Of a stretch of 6,061 bases of DNA, positions 1 to 5,160 are shown in pieces. The DNA is taken from positions 1-6,061 of the forward strand of contig JAEYWT010000348.1 of assembly GCA_023428865.1 (NCBI GenBank), written 5' to 3'. Numbering within the stretch: the first letter of the stretch is position 1; each line of letters begins with the position of its first letter. The notes beneath the pieces were generated by a model that was not told the DNA's origin, did no database searches, and saw only the letters and a list, made by a program, of their open reading frames with translations. This DNA is from Bacteroidota bacterium. GTDB taxonomy: Bacteria; Bacteroidota; Bacteroidia; Flavobacteriales_F; PHOS-HE28. The translations under genes and the position numbers were made by a program.

Positions 1-69
1 CCTCTCGCTCCATTTCGAAAAGAACCACAGCCCACGAGGCATCCGCAGGCGCGCATTAACTTCGGTGAC

Positions 70-648
70 ATGAAACGGAATGCTTTCGGATGTCACATGG
101 TGTTCTTCCTGCTGCTTTCGGCCAGCACTGCTGCAGCCCAAGGGCCAGAGGCGAACACGAAAAAACCAAAGGACCAAAGACCTTTCAGCGAACGGGTCTG
201 GTTCGGTGGCGGCATCGGTCTTTCCTTCGGTACGGTAACAGCCGTACAGTTGGACCCCATGGTGGGTTACAAGATCGACCAAGGCGGCAAACTATCGGTA
301 GGATTAGGTGGTAGTTACTGGTACTTCCGGGACAACCGCTTCGTGCCTGCCTACGATTTCAAAGCTTTCGGCTACCGTACGTTCAGCCGCTACCGTGTCA
401 TAGAGCAAGCTTACCTGCATGCCGAGTTCCTGCACATGAACGTAGAAGCGAACCGGTTCACCACCTTCAGTGAGATTCAACCCCGTGTTTGGGTTCCTCA
501 CCTCTTGCTGGGTGCTGGCTATGTGCAGCCTTTGGGCTCGCGCAGTTCCATCTTCATACAGGTGTTGTTCGATGTGATACAAGACCCGAACAGCATCTAT
601 TTCAACCAAGGGCCGATCTTCAGCGGAGGGGTGGGGATCGGGTTCTAG
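70..648 (+). CDS. Small secreted outer-membrane beta-barrel-like protein, function unknown
   Basis: The 192-residue product begins with a signal peptide: basic MKR, a hydrophobic stretch at about residues 10-22, and a likely signal peptidase I site after Ala23 (TAAAQ). The mature part starts with a charged linker (about 25-42). It then shows alternating hydrophobic/polar segments rich in Gly and aromatic residues, such as the Gly-rich strand near 47-55, the YWYF segment and GAGYVQPLG, and it ends in GVGIGF. A terminal Phe after a Gly-rich strand is typical of outer-membrane barrels, and the length would suit about eight strands. The family is not recognised and no enzymatic motif is visible. 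ATG 70 is chosen because it gives a complete signal peptide. The next gene on the same strand starts 96 nt after the stop, so co-transcription is possible but not shown. Gene reality is well supported by the signal peptide and full-length frame; the barrel topology is inference. Confidence 0.8.
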   Translation: MKRNAFGCHMVFFLLLSASTAAAQGPEANTKKPKDQRPFSERVWFGGGIGLSFGTVTAVQLDPMVGYKIDQGGKLSVGLGGSYWYFRDNRFVPAYDFKAFGYRTFSRYRVIEQAYLHAEFLHMNVEANRFTTFSEIQPRVWVPHLLLGAGYVQPLGSRSSIFIQVLFDVIQDPNSIYFNQGPIFSGGVGIGF

Positions 649-652
649 GAAA

Positions 653-683
653 CAGCGCGAGGAAGGTTCCAACACCCGCGCTG
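653..683. repeat. Inverted repeat just after the barrel-protein gene
   Basis: CAGCGCG (653-659) and CGCGCTG (677-683) are perfect 7-bp reverse complements with a 17-nt loop, starting 4 nt after the stop codon at 648. No T-tract follows, so a factor-independent terminator is not supported. It could be a weak 3' stem-loop protecting the upstream mRNA, or chance. Confidence 0.3.
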
Positions 684-719
684 GGAGCCGATCGTTCACA
701 TTGCAGGGTGCTTTCCGAT

Positions 720-742
720 GATAGGGCGAACCAAACCCTATC
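720..742. repeat. Inverted repeat immediately upstream of the EGF-lipoprotein start
   Basis: GATAGGG (720-726) and CCCTATC (736-742) are perfect 7-bp reverse complements around a 9-nt loop, and the ATG follows at 745. As RNA this hairpin would cover the ribosome-binding position. As DNA it could be a dyad operator. Neither role is proven. Confidence 0.4.
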
Positions 743-744
743 CC

Positions 745-1212
745 ATGAGACTTTCCACCCTTTCGATCGCCATTGGCCTCTTCAGTGTAAGCCTGATCAC
801 TTCGTGCAAGAAGGATGAAGCGGATCCGTGCGACAATGTAACCTGCCTGAATGGCGGCAGTTGTAATAGCGGTGCATGCTCCTGTGCCACCGGATATGAA
901 GGAGCCACCTGTGGCACTGAGGTACGCGCCAAGTTCATCGGCCTATACAATGGAACAATGGCATGCACAGGGATGAGCCAAGCCGGCAGCCTGACCATCA
1001 CGAACAGCGCAGCTAGCATCAGCAGCATCGTGATCAGCGATGGCACGGACACCTTCGTGGGTACCGTGAGCGGCTCCAGTGTCAACATCGCCACCCAAAC
1101 GATCAGCGGGGCGGTCACGGTGAGTGGCTCCGGCCAGCTCGCCGGTCTGATCCTTACCCTGAACCTGAACTTGAGTGGAAACACCTGCACATACACAGGT
1201 ACGAAGCAATGA
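745..1212 (+). CDS. Lipoprotein with a single EGF-like domain
   Basis: The 155-residue product is a predicted lipoprotein: basic MR start, hydrophobic segment at 6-18, and lipobox LITSC with lipidated Cys21 followed by KKDEAD. Residues 29-56 form a canonical six-cysteine EGF-like module (C29, C34, C40, C45, C47, C56) with the typical CxC...GYxGxxC ending. The remaining part (about 60-155) is Ser/Thr/Gly-rich, beta-strand-like, and has one Cys near each end (C74, C148) that could form a disulfide. EGF-like lipoproteins with such a C-terminal domain are frequent in Bacteroidota, where they are probably surface or periplasmic structural or binding proteins. The exact role is unknown. An in-frame ATG at 718 adds nine residues (MIGRTKPYP) ahead of an already complete signal peptide, so 745 is preferred. 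Transcription ends at the palindrome 15 nt after the stop. Confidence 0.85.
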   Translation: MRLSTLSIAIGLFSVSLITSCKKDEADPCDNVTCLNGGSCNSGACSCATGYEGATCGTEVRAKFIGLYNGTMACTGMSQAGSLTITNSAASISSIVISDGTDTFVGTVSGSSVNIATQTISGAVTVSGSGQLAGLILTLNLNLSGNTCTYTGTKQ

Positions 1213-1226
1213 GGTCGTTCTTGCAT

Positions 1227-1264
1227 AAAGCAGAAAACCCGCCATCTGGCGGGTTTTCTGCTTT
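1227..1264. terminator. Bidirectional intrinsic terminator shared by the EGF-lipoprotein gene and ssrA
   Basis: A perfect 18-bp inverted repeat (1227-1244 and 1247-1264) is separated by only 2 nt. Its core is CCCGCCA/TGGCGGG flanked by A-rich and T-rich arms, so from either strand the GC-rich stem is followed by TTTTCTGCTTT. It lies between two convergent genes, 15 nt after the plus-strand stop codon and 1 nt after the mature tmRNA 3' end, so it can stop both transcripts. Confidence 0.9.
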
Positions 1265-1265
1265 G

Positions 1266-1659
1266 TGGAGCCGGGCGGGATCGAACCGCCGTCCAAACGA
1301 CCGCAACATGGGCTTTCTACATGCGTAGCCACTTCATTGGTTTTCGACCATCAGCTGGGGAAGGGCACCCCACTGTTGGCTTAGGTCCTGTTTCTCACCT
1401 GTGCTTCGGACCACCGCACAGGCCAGTTCTCCAGGATGACACCCCTGGGCCGGGAAGGAGGATCACGGGCCTCCCCGAGGGGTACTCGTCCACGCTACTA
1501 TCTTCACGTGGATTAAGCCTCATAGCCTTGGGCTATTAAGCAGCGAGAGCGTAGTCTGCTTCGCCAGTTATGGCGTCGATGCACTGGGATACGGGTCGCA
1601 CATCACACCCGGCATGCTTACACACATCACGAAGCCGCTGTCGAAACCAGGTCGGCCCC
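1266..1659 (-). ncRNA. ssrA: Transfer-messenger RNA (tmRNA)
   Basis: The minus strand encodes a standard one-piece tmRNA of about 394 nt that rescues stalled ribosomes by trans-translation together with SmpB. The 5' end GGGGCCG pairs with CGGCTCC near the 3' end to make the 7-bp acceptor stem, with one G-U pair. The T-arm has a GGCGG/CCGCC stem and the loop TTCGATC. The 5' region carries the conserved CTGGTTTCGACAG-type segment. A plausible first pseudoknot combines CGGGT/ACCCG (1607-1611 with 1592-1596) and GATGTGC/GTGCATC (1598-1604 with 1578-1584, with wobbles). The tag frame (1536-1565) reads GEADYALAA, then TAA TAG. After the discriminator A the DNA reads CAA, so CCA is not encoded and must be added after processing. 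Ends were set by the acceptor-stem pairing. Confidence 0.97.
1536..1565 (-). other. tmRNA tag-peptide reading frame (GEADYALAA)
   Basis: Starting at the resume codon GGC (1563-1565), the minus strand reads Gly-Glu-Ala-Asp-Tyr-Ala-Leu-Ala-Ala, then TAA with an immediate second stop TAG (1533-1535). The ALAA end is the usual degron recognised by ClpXP-type proteases. A Gly resume codon is typical of Bacteroidota tags, whereas Ala is used in proteobacteria. Confidence 0.95.
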
Positions 1660-1697
1660 ATGTTGAAAAGAACGTATTCCGTAACCGGAACGTGCTA

Positions 1698-1705
1698 CAA
1701 AGGTA
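1698..1705 (-). promoter_or_regulatory. Predicted ssrA promoter -7 element
   Basis: On the minus strand this site reads TACCTTTG, a full match to the Bacteroidota -7 consensus TAnnTTTG. It would start transcription near 1691-1693, leaving a leader of about 30 nt before the mature tmRNA 5' end for RNase P to remove. No clear TTG box was found at the -33 distance. Confidence 0.5.
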
Positions 1706-1766
1706 ACCATAGCCATGCTGGTCCGCAGCATACGCCGATCCGGCCACTGTTCCCGACGGAGGGCCC

Positions 1767-1774
1767 TACTTTTG
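1767..1774 (+). promoter_or_regulatory. Predicted promoter -7 element of the LKR-type dehydrogenase gene
   Basis: TACTTTTG matches the Bacteroidota consensus TAnnTTTG. A start site near 1779-1781 would give a leader of about 15 nt before ATG 1795, which supports the 1795/1801 start over any upstream extension. The -33 region lacks an exact TTG. Confidence 0.55.
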
Positions 1775-1794
1775 CCGACCCGTCAAAAGCGGGT

Positions 1795-3018
1795 ATGACC
1801 ATGTCCACCTCCTACCGCAAGATCGGCGTCATCCGCGAAGGCAAGAAGCCCGAAGACCGGCGCGTACCGCTTACTCCAGCGCAATGCAAAGAAGTGATGC
1901 AGCGCTACCCGGACGTTGACCTGGTGGTGCAACGCAGCAACGTACGGTCATACACCGATGCCGAATACGAAGCCTTGGAGATCCCCTTGGTGGACGACCT
2001 CGGCGATCGCGACCTACTCCTCGGGGTGAAGGAAGTGCCCACCGAGCAGCTTCTTCCCGGAAAAGCCTACCTCTTCTTCAGCCATACCATCAAACAACAG
2101 CCGCACAACCGGAAATTGCTGCGTGCCGTGCTGGACAAGAACATCAGGCTGATCGACCATGAATTATTGACCGACCTGCATGGTGACCGTGTTTTGGCCT
2201 TCGGTTATTGGGCCGGCGTGGTGGGCGCTTACAACGGAATGCGCGGCTGGCAGCTCATACATGGCGGTCCTGATCTGAAACCTGCGAACCAATGCCATGA
2301 TCTGGAAGAGTTGGAACGCTATCTGCATGCCTACCCACTTCCGCAGGACCTTCGTATCGTACTCACCGGTGGTGGGCGTGTAGGCAAAGGAGCCATGGGC
2401 GTGTTGGAGCGCGCCGGTGTGAAGCGGATCAGCCCTACCGAATTCCTAGAAAGAAGCAATACCCGGCCTGTGTACACGGTATTGGGGTCATCTGATCTCT
2501 ATCGGCGTGATGATGGGAAACCCTTTGACAAGCAGGCCTTCCATACCGACCCACGTGGTCACCATGCGAACTTCCTTCCCTACGCGCGCAAAGCCCACAT
2601 CTACATGGCCTGCCATTTCTGGGATCCGCGTGGTCCCAAGATCCTCAGTGCCCAAGACCTTCGCGATCCGCTATTGAGCTTGCAAGTGATCGCAGACATC
2701 AGTTGCGACATCGGCGGCCCGATAGACAGCACGTTACGCGCAACCACCATTGCCGAACCGTTCTATGGATACGACCCATCGAGTGGGATGGAAAAGGCAG
2801 CAGGCACACCAGGAGCGATCACGGTGATGACGGTGGATAACCTGCCGTGCGAACTACCGCGTGATGCGTCAGAAGCCTTTGGTCGTGACCTCGTTGAGCG
2901 CGTGTTGCCCTTCCTCGTAGGTGAGGACAAAGAAGAAATGATCGCCCGTGCGACTATCGCACAGCAGGGAACCCTTGCAGAGAACTACAGCTACCTGACC
3001 GATTACGCGAACGTCTGA
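1795..3018 (+). CDS. Lysine-ketoglutarate reductase / saccharopine dehydrogenase (lysine-forming type), AlaDH/PNT superfamily
   Basis: This 407-residue cytoplasmic enzyme is predicted to interconvert lysine plus 2-oxoglutarate with saccharopine, using NAD(P)H. The N-terminal AlaDH/PNT domain has EGKKPEDRRVPLTP (15-28), GVKEVP with Lys79, and FFSHTIKQ with His97. Lys79 and His97 correspond to the catalytic Lys77/His96 pair of yeast saccharopine dehydrogenase Lys1. FGYWAGVVGAYNGMRGW (136-152) matches the family segment FGFYAG...GxRDW. The Rossmann nucleotide-binding turn is GGGRVGKG (192-199). The C-terminal half (DISCDIGGPID near 301-311, TTIAEPFYGYDP near 317-328, VDNLPCELPRDASEAFG at 347-363, and the GTLAENYSYL tail) resembles the LKR half of animal and plant bifunctional LKR/SDH (AASS). 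The gene could start at ATG 1795 or 1801. The open frame back to 1570 overlaps ssrA and is not coding. Annotation as alanine dehydrogenase is possible, but the LKR-like C-terminus argues against it. Cofactor choice and direction are not decided by sequence. Confidence 0.85.
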   Translation: MTMSTSYRKIGVIREGKKPEDRRVPLTPAQCKEVMQRYPDVDLVVQRSNVRSYTDAEYEALEIPLVDDLGDRDLLLGVKEVPTEQLLPGKAYLFFSHTIKQQPHNRKLLRAVLDKNIRLIDHELLTDLHGDRVLAFGYWAGVVGAYNGMRGWQLIHGGPDLKPANQCHDLEELERYLHAYPLPQDLRIVLTGGGRVGKGAMGVLERAGVKRISPTEFLERSNTRPVYTVLGSSDLYRRDDGKPFDKQAFHTDPRGHHANFLPYARKAHIYMACHFWDPRGPKILSAQDLRDPLLSLQVIADISCDIGGPIDSTLRATTIAEPFYGYDPSSGMEKAAGTPGAITVMTVDNLPCELPRDASEAFGRDLVERVLPFLVGEDKEEMIARATIAQQGTLAENYSYLTDYANV

Positions 3019-3669
3019 TCAAGCCGCGAGCACCAGTTCCAACGAAAGGAAGGCCGTTTCATTATCGCGGGCGAAGGTGTGCGTGAGGATCGGGCCGGAG
3101 CTTTTACGAGCCATGGTCAATAGACCCAAGCCTGCACCTCCACGCTCTGTGCGACCTTCATTGGCGAGCAGCTTCAAGTGATGTTCGCGTAGGTCAGCCT
3201 CATCCATTTCGTTCAGTATGCTGATGCGGTGGGTAAGCGAGGCCACGGTGACCTGTGGGGCTGCGTTGCCCATCACCAGCTTGTAGTTTCCTTCTTTGAA
3301 AACAAGCAATGCGAACGCCGTGGTAGCGAGGTCTGCCGGAATGTGATGGCGGATGTTCTCCAGACCTTCCACAAGCAGGTTCACCAAGCGCTTTCGTGTG
3401 GCAACGCCCACAGCCATTTCGCGGCAATGGTCCTCAGAAAGCTGCACCAACCGTTCAAGTTCTGGACGATCCAAGAACCCGATATGCATGAAAACGACCG
3501 TACCCGCCTCGGCAGAACGCCGTGCAAGTTCATCGGCCCAATGGCCTTGTTCCGCTATGGGCAGTGCAAGGGACATGCCTGGGAACACGAAGTCAGATGG
3601 AGAGGGTGGCTCACTCGACGGATCGGCTATTGGAACCGATATACGCGTATCCGGGAAACAAGGTTTCAT
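3019..3669 (-). CDS. SiaB-like protein (DUF6272 family), GHKL-ATPase-like fold
   Basis: This is a 216-residue soluble protein with no signal peptide or membrane segment. Residues about 55-215 look like the SiaB/DUF6272 family. They contain a core VVFMHIGFLDRPELERLV (58-75), an N-box-like helix NLLVEGLENIRHH (97-109) with Glu101 and Asn105, a strand pair AFALLVFKEGNYKLVMGN, and a glycine motif GGAGLGLLTMARKS (177-190). Pseudomonas SiaB is a kinase of a SiaC-type partner in a SiaABCD switch controlling a diguanylate cyclase; Bacteroidota homologues are mostly uncharacterised. No SiaC/DUF1987 or PP2C phosphatase gene is in the window, so it is an orphan here. The first 31 residues are Pro/Ser-rich and atypical. 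A second ATG (Met32, at 3576) would give a 185-residue protein closer to the usual size, so the start is uncertain. The stop codon abuts that of the convergent dehydrogenase gene. Confidence 0.7.
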   Translation of the reverse strand: MKPCFPDTRISVPIADPSSEPPSPSDFVFPGMSLALPIAEQGHWADELARRSAEAGTVVFMHIGFLDRPELERLVQLSEDHCREMAVGVATRKRLVNLLVEGLENIRHHIPADLATTAFALLVFKEGNYKLVMGNAAPQVTVASLTHRISILNEMDEADLREHHLKLLANEGRTERGGAGLGLLTMARKSSGPILTHTFARDNETAFLSLELVLAA

Positions 3670-3750
3670 CGCCCCACCGGCTTACCTGTCAACATGGGCA
3701 CTGTGGATGAAAACAAGCCGACCAGTACCTGCGTACAAGCCATGCAGCAT

Positions 3751-3758
3751 CACCTTTG
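3751..3758 (+). promoter_or_regulatory. Possible -7 element for the three-gene envelope cluster
   Basis: CACCTTTG differs from TAnnTTTG at one position (C for the first T). It lies 58 nt before the favoured start at 3817. It is the best candidate in the gap between the divergent SiaB-like gene and this cluster, but no TTG box is present at the expected distance. Confidence 0.25.
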
Positions 3759-3816
3759 AACCAGCGTGAACTCCTTGTGGATCATGAACTCAGCCATTAA
3801 GCAAGTGTCATCCGGT

Positions 3817-4401
3817 ATGGATCGTCCCAGGGTATCGCTCATCGTGCTCGCAGGCATGCTCTTGTTCAGCCACGGTCAGTTGAAGGCCCAGGTCGAGCCT
3901 GTGCAGGTGCGCTTCGAGCCGGGTTGCGAAGTGGTGAAGGCCTATTTCGACAACACGGTAGCCAATGCCACAAGCTATCTGTGGGACCTGGGAGATGGCA
4001 ACACGAGCACCTTGGCCAGACCCATGCACACCTATCCGTTCGGCGAGCCTGTTAGCGTGCAACTGACCGCCGTGGTGGATGGTGCTCCCGTGACCTATGC
4101 CAAACAGTTCACCACGCAGGAGCAACTGGAGTTCTCGGCCATTGCCTTGCCGAACGTATTCAGCCCGAACGGCGACGGCAAGAACGATGTGTTCGCCCCG
4201 ATGAACGAAGCCTTCCTCGGTCCTTGCGCAACGCTCTCGGTCTACAATCGGTATGGACAACAGATCTTCGAGAGCCTGGGCAACCAACTGAGTTGGGATG
4301 GCCACAGCTTTGCCGGTGAGCCTGCCTCTGAGGGTGTGTACTTTTACGTCTTCACCTGGGGCGGCGGCACACTCAACAGCACGGTAACGTTGATGCGTTA
4401 A
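3817..4401 (+). CDS. Small T9SS type-B secreted protein: PKD-like domain plus gliding-motility C-terminal sorting domain
   Basis: The 194-residue product has a signal peptide (MDRPR, hydrophobic 6-18, likely cleavage after Ala24 in LKAQ). Residues 33-100 form a PKD-like beta-sandwich with the signature SYLWDLGDGNTS (53-64) and an HTYPFG strand. Residues 111-194 form the gliding-motility-associated C-terminal domain (CHU_C/TIGR04131 type), with LPNVFSPNGDGKNDVF (111-126), LSVYNRYGQQIFES (140-153), WDG (160-162), EGVYFYVFTW (172-181) and a terminal strand. In this family the domain directs export through the type IX secretion system and attachment at the cell surface. The cargo is unusually short. 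In-frame GTG 3766 and ATG 3784 would lengthen the n-region by 17 and 11 residues; 3817 gives the most normal signal peptide. The next gene starts 20 nt after the stop, suggesting an operon. Confidence 0.88.
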   Translation: MDRPRVSLIVLAGMLLFSHGQLKAQVEPVQVRFEPGCEVVKAYFDNTVANATSYLWDLGDGNTSTLARPMHTYPFGEPVSVQLTAVVDGAPVTYAKQFTTQEQLEFSAIALPNVFSPNGDGKNDVFAPMNEAFLGPCATLSVYNRYGQQIFESLGNQLSWDGHSFAGEPASEGVYFYVFTWGGGTLNSTVTLMR

Positions 4402-4421
4402 GGCTGTTCCAGGAAGCCAAC

Positions 4422-5159
4422 ATGCGCTTCCCCATCTCGAGATATCCTTCACCTCCGCGGGTCCTAGCGCTCGCTTTTGCCGCGCACTTACTTATCGGTT
4501 GCCAATGGGGCGATTGTACCAACGGCAAAGGTTCTGTCACAAGGCAGCCGTTGAAATTGGATACCTTCCACGGCGTGGCATCGTCCGGCTCCTTGGACAT
4601 CCGATTCTACAAGGGCACCGAACAACGCGTGGAAGTAGAAGGCCAGCCCAATCTGATCGAACTCATTCCAACAGCGGTGAAGGATGGCATCTGGCACCTC
4701 GAACGCACCACATGTTATTCGACCAGCGAGCGATTCGTTGTCCACATCACCTCACCGCGTATCGACCATGTTGCCATGCACGGTTCTGGTGAAGCGAAGA
4801 GCACAGACACCTTCACAGTGGAACATGCAACGCTTCAATTGCATGGAAGCGGCGGCATCGAAATGAGTTTCGACACGGACCGTCTCCACGCCACCGTTCA
4901 AGGTTCCGGCGACCTACGGGTACAAGGTCGTTGCAACACACTTGAAGCCCAAGTTCAAGGCAGTGGCGACATCGACGCGGGCAAGTTGATCTGCACCGAT
5001 GTGGATGCACTGGTGCAAGGCAGTGGCGATATCACGGTGTGGGCCACAGGAACATTGAATGCAACGGTGCAAGGAAGTGGTGACATCAATTATAAAAGCC
5101 AACCCGCCGAATTGAAAGACCGTGTGGCGGGATCGGGCAGAATAAAGTCGATCAAGTGA
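4422..5159 (+). CDS. GIN-domain (DUF2807) lipoprotein with seven GSG-marked beta turns
   Basis: The 245-residue product is a predicted lipoprotein: hydrophobic segment at 14-25, then LLIGC with lipidated Cys27. Residues about 44-245 match the head GIN domain family (DUF2807, putative auto-transporter adhesin), common in Bacteroidota. It starts with FHGVASSGSLDIRFYKG and VEVEGQPNLIELI, then a repetitive region. GSG triplets sit at residues 121, 142, 161, 180, 200, 218 and 237, spaced 18-21 residues, four of them in QGSGD. This pattern fits a right-handed beta-solenoid with one turn per repeat. Function is unknown; a surface or periplasmic structural or binding role is likely. Mature cysteines C32, C98, C171 and C191 could form disulfides. 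AGGAA at 4410-4414 is a possible ribosome-binding site 7 nt before ATG 4422. It lies 20 nt after the T9SS cargo gene and 1 nt before the next gene. Confidence 0.88.
   Translation: MRFPISRYPSPPRVLALAFAAHLLIGCQWGDCTNGKGSVTRQPLKLDTFHGVASSGSLDIRFYKGTEQRVEVEGQPNLIELIPTAVKDGIWHLERTTCYSTSERFVVHITSPRIDHVAMHGSGEAKSTDTFTVEHATLQLHGSGGIEMSFDTDRLHATVQGSGDLRVQGRCNTLEAQVQGSGDIDAGKLICTDVDALVQGSGDITVWATGTLNATVQGSGDINYKSQPAELKDRVAGSGRIKSIK
4779..5150 (+). repeat. In-frame degenerate repeat encoding (H/Q/A)GSG turns
   Basis: Seven units of 54-63 nt lie inside the GIN-domain gene. Units beginning at 4899, 4956, 5016 and 5070 share the pattern CAAGGNNNNGGNGA, and the second and third are identical over CAAGGCAGTGGCGA. 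Unit spacing is always a multiple of three, so it is a protein-level repeat rather than a DNA element. Confidence 0.75.
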
Positions 5160-5160
5160 G

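Noticed and set aside
57..64. TAACTTCG as a promoter -7 element for the barrel-protein gene
   Set aside because: It has one mismatch to TAnnTTTG and is so close to ATG 70 that the transcript would be leaderless, with no supporting -33 box.
943..1332. Minus-strand open frame across the lipoprotein 3' end and terminator
   Set aside because: It is antisense to a well-supported lipoprotein gene and runs through the terminator palindrome into the tmRNA 3' end.
1321..1539. 72-residue plus-strand open frame between the lipoprotein gene and the dehydrogenase gene
   Set aside because: It lies entirely antisense to ssrA. Its apparent protein sequence is the complement of tmRNA helices.
1570..1794. 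75-residue N-terminal extension of the dehydrogenase frame
   Set aside because: It overlaps ssrA and both predicted promoters, and family similarity begins only at SYRKIGVIREG just after 1801.
3229..3769. Two plus-strand open frames opposite the SiaB-like gene
   Set aside because: The minus-strand frame has family motifs. The plus-strand products are Cys/His/Arg/Ser-rich with no recognisable domain, as expected for shadow frames.
3766..3816. GTG 3766 or ATG 3784 as the start of the T9SS cargo gene
   Set aside because: Both give an n-region longer than usual. ATG 3817 gives a compact standard signal peptide, though 3784 cannot be excluded.
3808..4452. 214-residue minus-strand open frame opposite the T9SS cargo gene
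   Set aside because: The plus strand encodes clear PKD and sorting-domain signatures. The antisense product has no recognisable domain.
4899..5090. Regular CAAGG-type repeats considered as CRISPR or another DNA repeat array
   Set aside because: Spacing is always a multiple of three, copies are degenerate, and they encode the GSG turns of the GIN domain.
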